A model generated the notes under the pieces. It ran no database searches. It was not told where the DNA came from and saw nothing but the letters and a program-made list of their open reading frames with translations. The translations under genes were made by a program, and so were the position numbers. From Macquaria australasica (Eukaryota; Chordata; Actinopteri; Centrarchiformes; Percichthyidae), in NCBI GenBank assembly GCA_005408345.1, contig SEMN01000126.1, positions 372,001 to 436,000 on the forward strand: DNA of 64,000 bases, in the 5' to 3' direction. Shown piece after piece: positions 50,001-58,000 of the stretch (position 1 is its first letter; each line of letters begins with the position of its first letter).

Positions 50001-51743
50001 CAGAGCAGAGCGCCCCAGACTTCAGAGGCAGCTGCAACACCGTCCAGCAGCGGGAAGAGAGGCTAGTACACCACACACACACACACCACTGTCCCCCGTC
50101 AAAAGTTATTCCCCACTGTTTGTCATCATGGCTCTTTGCCATTCGTCGTTATGAGCGCCATGGCATTGAATGTAATGAGCCTGAAGCTCCGTGTGGAGCT
50201 GGGAGGTGTTGTTTTGTAGTATACACCGCTGTAGGCAAAGGAGGTGTTGGAAATTTATCACAAGTTTCAGGATTTTCGGCAGGATTTTCCTCCACTGAAT
50301 CAGGTTTTCACCGTCTGAAGGGACGTGTACACACATCTGCTCTTGTAGCTTAGTCAATACGAACACACCGTCTCTCTGAAATAACCTGTGATTGGCTAAA
50401 GTCTACCGTCACGGGATAGATTTTCTGAAGCCTGAAAACAGAGGCAAGAGGGGGGGCTGAAATGGAGGTCTGCTCTCAGACCACTTGAATTACAATATGC
50501 TGCACGGTTAACATGGCATTTTTGCCCAGTGACGCCAAAAGAAAACTGCCTACCCCAGCTTTAAACAGGTGTTTTTTAGGCTTTTTAAACAGTTAACAAA
50601 ATATCAATGGTTTGGAGGTGGATTCTGTTTCTGCTTGGGCACAGGTATACAAATAGAGCTCACTGGAACATTAAGCCATTCATTGAGCTCTTTGATACTG
50701 TAATTGGCACTCATGTCACAGGCAGCTTCAAGAAACATCTGATTCAGATCAGCACAGCAGCAGCTTAGCTCGTTTGACCTTCACATTTGACTGGACGAGA
50801 GTCAGAATAACATGGGCTGCCACAACAACTCAGCAAAAATGTCAGCAAGCAGAAGATAAAAAGCATAAGAATGGAGATCTAATGGCTCAAACATGTTGAG
50901 ATGCTGCATGTTGTTCCCCGTCTTTATTCCCTTATTCTCTCCACTGTCAATTCCCCCCAAACAAATGCTAAAAAGAAAATGTTATTCTTGACTGTAGCTG
51001 AGGTTTTTATCTTTGATTAAGGGGCATCATAAATGAAGCCTGAATTGTTGGCATTCGGCATAACATTTTTTCTTACATAAAAAGAACTGGTGATATATTC
51101 AACTTTCTAGTTAGCCGACAGTTGTCATAAAATCATGTCTGGTGTACAATCAAACATACAACAGACAAAAATAACAATTCTGAATGAATTAGAGATTAAA
51201 AGATTAGCTGATCAACAGAAAGTACATTTACTATTATTTTGATATTTTTAAGGAAACGTTCCCAGTTACAGCTTCTCATTTGTGAGCATTTGCTGCTTTT
51301 CTTAGTCTTATGTGACAGTAAATTGAATAACTTTGGATTTTGAGCAATCTGATATCATCTTAGATTTAACAAAATTGCGTTTCTGACATTTTATAGATCA
51401 AACAATTATTTGATCAATCTGCAGATTAATTAATAACAAGAACAAGTCTTAGTTGCAGCCCTGAGGCGAATATTGCTCTTCCCTCCTTGGAAAAACACCT
51501 TTGAGAAAAGCACCTAACCTTTCATTCCTTCAAAGTTGCACATCCACATCAGAAGAATGTGGCTGTACTGGACAGCTGTGTGTGAGGACATGAAAGTGAA
51601 ATGAAACACATCTTATCACATGATACAACAGCAACAGATGGGCAATACCTTAACCACCGTATATAAACACATACATTTTGACATGTTATGAGAGGTGTGT
51701 TGTCAACTTACAGTTCATCTCGTTGCCGTTGTGACAGCACCAT
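24742..51743 (-). CDS. pafah1b1: LIS1 / PAFAH1B1, dynein regulator and PAF acetylhydrolase Ib regulatory subunit (complete, ten coding exons)
   Basis: LIS1 binds cytoplasmic dynein and NDEL1, controls nuclear migration and spindle positioning, and also scaffolds the PAF acetylhydrolase 1b catalytic subunits. Human haploinsufficiency causes lissencephaly (known). Ten minus-strand exons join with GT/AG borders into 1,233 nt, which is 410 codons plus TGA, the standard length. Order: LisH dimerisation domain (about residues 7-39), coiled coil (about 56-82), then seven WD40 blades (about 106-410) ending VDQTVKVWECR. Residues mutated in human lissencephaly (F31, H149, G162, S169, D317) are all unchanged. 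The best differences from human are N39, S30T, and the loop AYASIQDATGSE before blade 6. Teleosts often keep two paralogues (a and b); I cannot tell which this is. Introns range from 118 bp to 12.5 kb. Confidence 0.98.
25354..25487 (+). repeat. tRNA-derived teleost SINE
   Basis: The tRNA-like head runs from GGCCAAGACGCTGACAATG to the intact B box GGTTCGAGCC at 25404-25413. The body is C/T-rich (CGTCCCTCCTCTCTCTTCCC) and ends near CGTTGCTATAAAAC. It lies in pafah1b1 intron 10, antisense to the gene. Confidence 0.8.
25590..25760 (+). repeat. interspersed repeat shared with 33110-33290 (copy A)
   Basis: The segment shares CACTACCGATTGGTTAGG-like, AACTAACATGA-like and GTCTGATCATCAGG-like blocks in the same order with copy B in intron 5. 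I do not know the family. Confidence 0.65.
26331..26487 (-). CDS. pafah1b1: pafah1b1 coding exon 10, WD40 blades 6-7 (residues 335-387)
   Basis: A 157-nt exon between acceptor gacag and donor gtaagc. It encodes VGHDNWVRGILFHPGGKF, CADDKTLRIWDYKNKRCMKT and LCAHEHFVTSL. It ends one base into the next aspartate codon. Confidence 0.97.
26644..26745 (-). CDS. pafah1b1: pafah1b1 coding exon 9, WD40 blade 6 (residues 301-334)
   Basis: A 102-nt phase-0 exon between acceptor attag and donor gtgagg. It encodes [20 protein letters not shown] and KMWDVSIGMCLMTL. D317 is retained. Confidence 0.96.
26746..28650. other. pafah1b1 intron 8: no other feature
   Basis: A 1.9-kb intron with short A/T runs (for example at about 27055-27071). 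No coding, RNA or clear mobile feature was found. Confidence 0.65.
28651..28879 (-). CDS. pafah1b1: pafah1b1 coding exon 8, WD40 blades 4-5 (residues 224-300)
   Basis: A 229-nt exon between acceptor attag and donor gtaaag. It encodes [40 protein letters not shown] and the loop WAPESAYASIQDATGSE. This loop is the most variable part of LIS1 among vertebrates. Confidence 0.97.
28998..29100 (-). CDS. pafah1b1: pafah1b1 coding exon 7, WD40 blade 3 (residues 190-224)
   Basis: A 103-nt exon between acceptor ttccag and donor gtacgc. It encodes [20 protein letters not shown] and SRDKTIKMWEVATG. The exon ends two bases into a glycine codon that exon 8 completes. Confidence 0.96.
29101..30781. other. 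pafah1b1 intron 6
   Basis: A 1.7-kb intron with a poly-T run at about 29302-29319 and a TG array at 29524-29558. No other gene is seen. Confidence 0.7.
29524..29558 (+). repeat. (TG)n microsatellite
   Basis: About 17 TG units in pafah1b1 intron 6. Confidence 0.95.
30782..30950 (-). CDS. pafah1b1: pafah1b1 coding exon 6, WD40 blades 1-2 (residues 134-190)
   Basis: A 169-nt exon between acceptor ctccag and donor gtaaga. It encodes [20 protein letters not shown] and [20 protein letters not shown]. H149, G162 and S169, sites of known human missense mutations, are conserved. The exon ends one base into a glycine codon. Confidence 0.97.
32798..33082 (+). repeat. hAT-like teleost interspersed repeat, copy 3
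   Basis: Blocks AATTGCTTGTTTTGTCCAAC, TTAATTGAATATTTTGGAG and AAAGCAAATCCTCACAAATG recur as in the other copies, and the segment ends in GTTTCAGCTCT, the reverse complement of the family's terminal AGGGCTGCAAC-like end with changes. Confidence 0.65.
33110..33290 (+). repeat. interspersed repeat shared with 25590-25760 (copy B)
   Basis: It matches copy A over CTCGCTACCGACTGG, GGCTAACATGAGC and CTGTCTGATTATCAGGC, with indels. Both copies lie in introns of pafah1b1 in the same orientation. Confidence 0.65.
35764..35970 (-). CDS. pafah1b1: pafah1b1 coding exon 5, coiled coil and first WD40 blade (residues 65-133)
   Basis: A 207-nt phase-0 exon between acceptor accag and donor gtcagt. It encodes VMELESKLNEAKEEITLGG (coiled-coil end), RDPKEWIPRPPERYALSGHR and the blade 1 core FHPVFSVMVSASEDATIK. 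Confidence 0.96.
36245..36319 (-). CDS. pafah1b1: pafah1b1 coding exon 4, start of coiled coil (residues 40-64)
   Basis: A 75-nt, phase-0 exon between acceptor ccacag and donor gtttgt. It encodes NEELDKKYAGLLEKKWTSV then IRLQKK. The sequence matches human LIS1 over these 25 residues. The donor has T at +4, somewhat weaker than the other donors in the gene. Confidence 0.95.
36536..38000. repeat. cluster of CA/TG microsatellites
   Basis: Arrays at 36536-36572 (imperfect CA), 37557-37577 (CA), 37638-37669 (GT) and 37969-38000 (GT). The second and third are 60 bases apart in inverted sense (CA then GT), so they could pair with each other in RNA. Confidence 0.9.
36848..37050 (+). repeat. hAT-like teleost interspersed repeat, copy 4 (both ends visible)
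   Basis: It starts GGGGCTGCAACTAATGATTA and ends TAATTGTTTCAGCTCTAA, so the ends are inverted. The middle, with GTCTGGAAAATGATTTAAAC, is shorter than in the others, an internal deletion. Confidence 0.75.
39151..39235 (-). CDS. pafah1b1: pafah1b1 coding exon 3, LisH domain (residues 11-39)
   Basis: An 85-nt exon between acceptor tttcag and donor gtgagt. It encodes NRAIADYLRSNGYEEAYSTF and KKEAELDN. The LisH motif mediates LIS1 dimerisation. Residue 39 is asparagine where human has valine. Confidence 0.95.
46133..46437 (+). repeat. hAT-like teleost interspersed repeat, copy 5 (both ends visible)
   Basis: It starts AGGGCTGCAACTACCGATTA and ends near GATTGCTGCAGCTCTATG. Inside are AAAACCCAAAGATATTCAGT and TTACTATTATATAGGACAAA, matching the family's order. 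It is the most complete copy in the window. Confidence 0.75.
49753..50560. mobile_element. 808-bp non-autonomous DNA transposon with TTAA flanks
   Basis: The ends AGTTGGGGTAGGCAG (49753-49767) and CTGCCTACCCCAGCT (50546-50560) are inverted repeats with one mismatch. Each is flanked by TTAA (49749-49752 and 50561-50564), the target duplication of piggyBac and Kolobok elements. The interior is CpG- and GC-rich against an AT-rich intron and encodes no transposase. Small ORFs inside (for example at 49819-50142, minus strand) are by-products of this composition. Confidence 0.8.
51188..51466 (-). repeat. hAT-like teleost interspersed repeat, copy 6
   Basis: It ends CTTAGTTGCAGCCCTGAG, the reverse complement of the family start. 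Blocks CAGCTTCTCATTTGTGAGCA and TGTGACAGTAAATTGAATAA are conserved. It lies 246 bases from the pafah1b1 exon 2 donor. Confidence 0.75.
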
Positions 51744-52025
51744 GGTGACGGGGCAGTGTGGGCGGGCCGGGAGGGATCAGTTGGTAGAAGGTGAATCTTG
51801 TGCAGCTGCTGCGCTCTCCTCAGTCAGGAGATGAGCTGTGCTGATCCAAGCAACACGGGCGAGGACGAGCTGTGTACTCCAATGGTGGGCAGGTGGTTTT
51901 GTCCAGACAAATAGACTCAGACTGAGAGGCGGGGAACGCAGGAATCTGCCCCCCAGCTGCCTGACTCCAGGGACAAGAGAAGTGGAGAGCCTGCAGACCA
52001 GTCACCAGCCAAGTCTACACTGCAT
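51712..52025 (-). CDS. pafah1b1: pafah1b1 exon 2: 5' UTR plus residues 1-11 (coding 51712-51743)
   Basis: The start ATG at 51741-51743 sits in a good context (gtcaccATGG). The coding part is 32 nt, MVLSQRQRDEL, ending at donor gtaagt with two bases of the leucine codon. The upstream limit at 52025 is inferred from a strong pyrimidine-rich acceptor (ctctcctctccag). A weaker acceptor at 51841-51842 would give a shorter leader. If the longer form is used, it begins with an upstream ATG and a seven-codon uORF. Confidence 0.85.
52004..52025 (-). promoter_or_regulatory. possible upstream ORF in the pafah1b1 leader
   Basis: If exon 2 starts at the strong acceptor at 52026, its first codon is ATG and opens a seven-codon ORF (MQCRLGW, stop TGA). 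The ORF lies about 260 nt upstream of the main start. Such uORFs can lower translation. Whether the 5' end of the mRNA includes it depends on the acceptor used. Confidence 0.35.
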
Positions 52026-55000
52026 CTGGAGAGGAGAGAGGGGGAAAGTCAGCATTAGGTATGCATGACAGATAACATGAAGAGTGGGTGGAGATGAAAA
52101 TGTTTATAGGCCAGAGGAGTACTGCATCAATGTCTGCACCAGTTTATACGCAGATAAAATCACTGAAGATCTGTCAACGATGGAAAACATAACAGAAGCA
52201 CAACATATGTGTGGTGTTATTTTCTACCAGAAAGAAAGTGTGACTCCAATAGCAAAGCTTTGATAGCAGACATTTCATAAAAACCACCTCCTTTCCATAA
52301 ACCACTCCTTCATTTGCTTTTCAGCTCCTATCTACCTTCATAATCTGTCTGTCATGTCACCCGTCTGGTCTGAGAGCTCTGGTCTGCTCTTGCTGCAAAT
52401 TCCTTTCTCCGTGAACACACAAGAGCTGACCCACATTCTCCCCAGCAATGTACTTCTCCTCCCAGGTCGCCAACAGAAAAGAAAAACAGGACACAGCCGA
52501 GCTGGCTCGAGTAACGGCTGTGCTCTTGCCAAATTCCCCTGACCCTATCGTCATTATGATGCCTCCTCAAGAGCTGGCTGGCCTGACTGATAGCACGACG
52601 AAATCACCAAAACATTTATTAGGGTTAGTGTGAAAATTAATTTATTGTCAGGAGCGGAGTATTGATGTGAGGAACAATAAATGTGCAGATAACAATACTG
52701 TTTTGTATTTATACTGTATTTTTATACTGCATCGAAGTCTTGAAAAGCACTTTACCAAAGCAGCTACCCACTAGAATACCAACTGTGAGCTACAGTAAGC
52801 CTCTTAGTCTACTGGGACCAGCCTGACTAAATCTCTGCCAGACCAGTAAACAAAAGGTATAAACAAAGCCAATTTAACTCCTTCTAGAGACCTGCAACAA
52901 ACTGACAAAACTACAACAAGGCACAGAGATCCAGACACAGAGATCCAGACACATGTACAGGAGATGATGTGTATTATGTATGAAAGAAAGGAGCAGTGAA
53001 GGACACACACGTCTGGAGGAGTAAGCATGAGGACTGGAAACACCCCCAGGAAGCTGCAATGAAGGAAAATTCACACATTCCTCATTTCACCTGATGATGC
53101 AGGAGTGACATTACCACAAGGAAAAATTCCTCCTTTTCACTCCTGCTTTTGTTTGCAGAAAAAGAGCCCAGCAGCTTAGGGACCCACTACGTATGTTCAA
53201 AACATGAAGCCTGCAGATGCAAGATTGACCTACCTGGTGCACAGAGTCCATTCTGCTGAATTTATAAAGTGAAACTGTGGCATTTGCTTATTTATTTGCA
53301 TATTAGACACTTTGACATTGTAGACAAACTGTTCAACAACGTCTAACCTCTGGACCCTGATGTCACCACCTGACAGCAGTCCAAATCTAAGCTTACCTCT
53401 GACTGCGTGTGGATTACGGCACGCCGGGGCTTTCTGGCTGTTGACCAACTACTCTGCCGTGGTTCAGGGTCACAGCAATGCAACAACACAATGAGTGGAT
53501 GGCACTGAAGCTAAAAATGGCTCTTACTAAACCTCCACATACAAAACATCCATTAAAAAAAAAGGTACGCACCTTCTACATCAACCTGTACAACTGCTGT
53601 AGTGTGTGAAATGAGGTCATCTACTATATATTGATACTTCCCTCTGTGCTGCTGGCAGCTGCCATCACTGTGTATCCATTAATTTAATGTGTTAGACTCC
53701 CCTCTCTGCAAATCTCATTCGTGGCTTCAGTATTGAGCAAAATGTTTGCGCAATCACGCAATCAGGCTAATTGGCTCAGCACAAACTGTGGTCGTGTCCG
53801 CAGCAGCGGTGCATCTATAAATCTGCCCACTGATGGTTAATAATGGTTCTGTGCGTCTTCCTCCCATTGATTCTCTTGTCTTTGTGCAGCAGCAGGAACT
53901 GGACAATAAAGGACCCCTTACAATAATAGAGCTTTGAGAGATGTCGTTTAATTTCCTGATGAGTCCTAACAGGTTATCTGTTAAAATTTTAATGAAGAAT
54001 GGAACAACCACCAAGCGCCAAGTCAAAACTTTAATGAACCACACCCACTGGACCACCGTCTGTGCACACATTCGGTTTTTATAAAGTCAAGCACATGGGT
54101 TGGACCTACATAATTAAAAAATGTGGACAATTAAACATAAGATTTCAGTCAAACACTTGAATCAAACCAAGTAACTAAAACAGAAAAACCGTGTTAGAAA
54201 ACATCAGAGTAATGTCTCAGCTAATCTTTCAGAGAGGATGTGACAGAAAAGCTGTTAACTACTTATGCAGTTTGAGGCAAACTCTCAAAAACTACATTTA
54301 CAGTTAATGTACATGAAGCGGACCATTTTTTGAAGACTGCAAATATCAAACAAACAAGGCACCTGGTCAAAATGTAGCAGTACAATATTACAACTTTGCA
54401 TTACACCACCTGCCAAGTATGGCAGACAACGAGGTATGTGTACAACATTTTTTGATAATCAACATTTCCATGTCTGAACAAAAGGAACACACCCCTGTGA
54501 GTCTAAAGTTGAGTCTAACCGCTGGTGTGAAATCTTCCAGCAGATCATCACAAAACATGCCATCACAGCAGCGTTGACAATGCTGACAGTTATCACCTCG
54601 CTGTCACATCTGATTCACAGTTTTCTGCTAGCCTCATTATGTCACCAGCCTCTTTCAAAAGCAAACGTCTCAAACACCTGGAATCTGGAGCAACTTCATT
54701 TTCTGTTTATGACTTCACCTTCATATGGCCCGTGTCCTGCAAATGTACATCATCATCATCCCTGACTTATGATATGTGTACATCAAGGTGTTCTCTGCAT
54801 GTTGACAAAGCACACAAACACTCCAGGTCAATACAATGATGAAGTCCACTGTGCAGTGATTGACGCATGATTTTGAATCAGGACACCGAAATTACTATTG
54901 TTGTGCAGTAGTTGCTTCAGATTTCTTCTTCTGCGATTTATATTTTCCTGTCAACATTTGTGATGTAGGTTTTTAAAAATGTACGGCTGCATCTATTTGA

Positions 55001-58000
55001 CATTATTGAAAAGGATGTAAAACTATTTCACTGAAGTTTTAGCACTTGTCAGGAATTTTAGCAGTGACGACAAGTTGAACTCAACTTTTAGTCAGAATCA
55101 AAGAATATTTGTTTCATCATCATCATCAGGGAACTCTTCAGCCCTAAACTTGGCCATTTGGCTGTCCCGTTGACATGTCATAAAAACAATGCTGACACAT
55201 TTAGCTATTTGGGTAGATGCAAGGAGATGAGTGAAGAACATTTGAGATTTTTCTAAGATGCTAACTTAACTTTGGTTTCTGCAGTGACACCAACACCATT
55301 AACATTTATATTAAGATCATTTTCTGGTACAATATGTCCCCATCAGGAGACAGCTACACACATAGCAATTTACATGCCAACAGTGCATCACTGTGCTGCA
55401 TCAGCTGGATAAACATGGGTAATTTATTACGCCAAGCAATGAAGTAGGTAATGTGATGAAGCTCTGTCAGTAGCCTGTGTAGAAGCCTGTTCATCACCAA
55501 TTGACTAGATTCTAATAAAACAAATCATTGAAGGAAAATACACTGGGGGAAATTGCAACAGAAACGTCCTTTAACCAACGGGACAAAAAGGCTGAATATT
55601 CTGTAAATCATCTCTGGTTTCTGTGAATGGTTGTTCTTGGTAAAGCACTCAGACAGAAATTATCCAAAGAGCTTTATCACTAACTGAGCGAACATCTGGC
55701 TCAGCTTTCAATCTGCAGCCGTTACGACCCGCAAGGTGCCTGCGTCAGTTACGTGGGCTGGTAACAATCAACGAACCTTATTGAATTACACAGCTAGTGA
55801 CATCTTCCTTCGGTGGCTAATAAAAGGAGCGTCCATTAACACAACACAGCAGCACCTTCATACATTTTCAAACACTATAGTCACCAGATGGAAAAGAAAA
55901 ACTACTCATCTCTCATACCGACACGTGTGTGTTGCCAATCCAATTGCCAGGCCATCATCCTAACAGTTGTGTTACCTGATGGAAGAGGCCTGATTAGTAG
56001 ATCAGAGCCCACATCCACTGAGGAAGCCCCCACACACAGAGGGACGAGAGACTGAGCAGGCACAACAAATCAATCACATGGCTGCACACACACACATGCT
56101 GGAACAACACAATGAACACTAGTTAGCCTCCTTCATTCATACATGTTTGGATAAATTGTACAGTACAAAGTTCCACTTGGCAGCCATAAGATGCTTGTTC
56201 AGCTCTTGTGGATTTCATGCCAACAAGCCACTGGTTAAAATTATTATAGCTCTAAATGTAGATTGGAGGTGTATGCCGAGTCTGTCAGTTGTTGTTGCCA
56301 AACTGGCAAGTATTAGTAGTAAGTGTTCAAATCAAACCTTTCAATTCTTCCAGCTCCTTTGGCAACCACCATAACTGGCTGCTAAATTTATATTCAACAG
56401 CCTCTGGAACTTGTTGACAGTAATGTTAGTTTCATGCCAACATTGTTGAACATTTCCTCGCAATTTACAAAAAGTTGTCGTCCAAACAGTGTGTCAACGC
56501 GGTCATTTGTAGGTTGACAGGCGGTTGCTGCTGGCAGCAGGTCAGTAATGACCAGGCAGCCTGTCTGGAAGGTCAACCTCTGTGCTACTGTCAGCTCAGG
56601 GAAGGAGAGTAATGTGGGCATCCATCTGCCCTTCAGCATGCCACAGTCACAAAGAAACAGCCTGTCACTCTCATCATTGTCTGTTGACACAAAGTAAAGA
56701 GGAGGCCCCCTCAGCAAAACTACATCTTTCTCCTTTCAGGCAATACTTCAGGCAGTACTTTTACAAGACTACCCCAACGACATTAGAGAGGACCGCCCTA
56801 CAAGATATGCGACTGTCGTTTGCTTTACTCTCCTGCTGTTGAAATGGCAACAAATGCCAGCAGAGCAACACTTGCAATGGCCGAAGCTTGTACAATTGGT
56901 GTTGCTGTGTTTCCATTGCTGAAGCAGTGAATAGAGCCTGGCTGCCGGGATGCACTTATTCAAATCAACTTTTGATAAAACTAAGAACGCTTTCAAGTCA
57001 AACCAGCTGACCACATCCACTGGCTCCTGCAGTTACTGTTAGAGAAATGAAGCATGTCTGTATTTTACAAGAAAAAGAGTGGCTGTTCTCACATAAGCTC
57101 CTTTTCCCCAAGTAGTCCAACACATTAAATGGGTCTAGCAACACACAATTAGAGTCTGTTTCATGTACTGTGCACTGTAGTTTGAACTTTGATCCATTTC
57201 AATGTCATGGGCAGTCTGTAAATCTGGCTTTTCTGACATGTGAAATATTGTCAAGTGGAGCTACAGAACTCCATTACAGTACATATCAAAATTATATAGC
57301 ATTTTTCATTTAGAAACGACAACACCAAGGTGTTCACAGAAAAAACAAAAACAAAAATGCAGAGGAGTCTGTCAGAAATAGGCCTGACTTTAACAACCAA
57401 TGTGAGAACTACAAGTGTCTAGTTAAGAAATATATCAGGGCTAACGCAATATAGGCTAATTGGGTTTACAAAAACATAAACCAACATTGAAACAACACAA
57501 TAGAAAATCATCCTAAACTGAGAGGAAACCTAAGAGTCACTATATTCCTCATCTGTGGTTTTAATAATCATGGCTGCATCAGTGCTGCTCCATTAGAATC
57601 AATTTAGTGGCTAACAAGGGATCGTTGTGTTTATGTTAGCACAGTATTGCTAAATTCACAAAAGCCCCAACAACTGCTAAGATCATAGCTGCCAAAATAA
57701 CTACAAGCTGAAATAAGGATCACGTTCCCCTGCAAAATGGTTGCATTTGAGTCAGTTCAATACCCGATAGGAGAGCACACAGTCAGTGTTTCTTTTTGAA
57801 GCTGAACGCTGTTTTCAAAACCAAACAAGTTCATCAATATCCCACAAAGTCCAGTTGATCAGCTGCAACGCGGCCCTTACAGGCGCGGCTGGGAAAAGTA
57901 AATCAGCCCCGGATCCTGGCTCCGACCAATGCTTTATATCCGATATCACGACAAAAGGTGGCTCAAAATTGAGAGACTGAGAGACTGGCTTGTCGGATCC

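Larger units (their letters stand above)
39236..51711. other. pafah1b1 intron 2 (12.5 kb)
   Basis: The largest intron in the window, between the start-codon exon and the LisH exon. It contains a hAT-like copy at 46133-46437, a TTAA-flanked transposon at 49753-50560 and another hAT-like copy at 51188-51466. No nested gene is supported: ORFs on both strands are short and without conserved motifs. Large 5' introns in LIS1 often carry enhancers, but I see nothing specific. Confidence 0.65.

Noticed and set aside
49819..50142. 107-codon minus-strand frame with mixed composition
   Set aside because: It lies wholly inside the CpG-rich transposon at 49753-50560, so it is a composition by-product. 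It also has no transposase-like motif.
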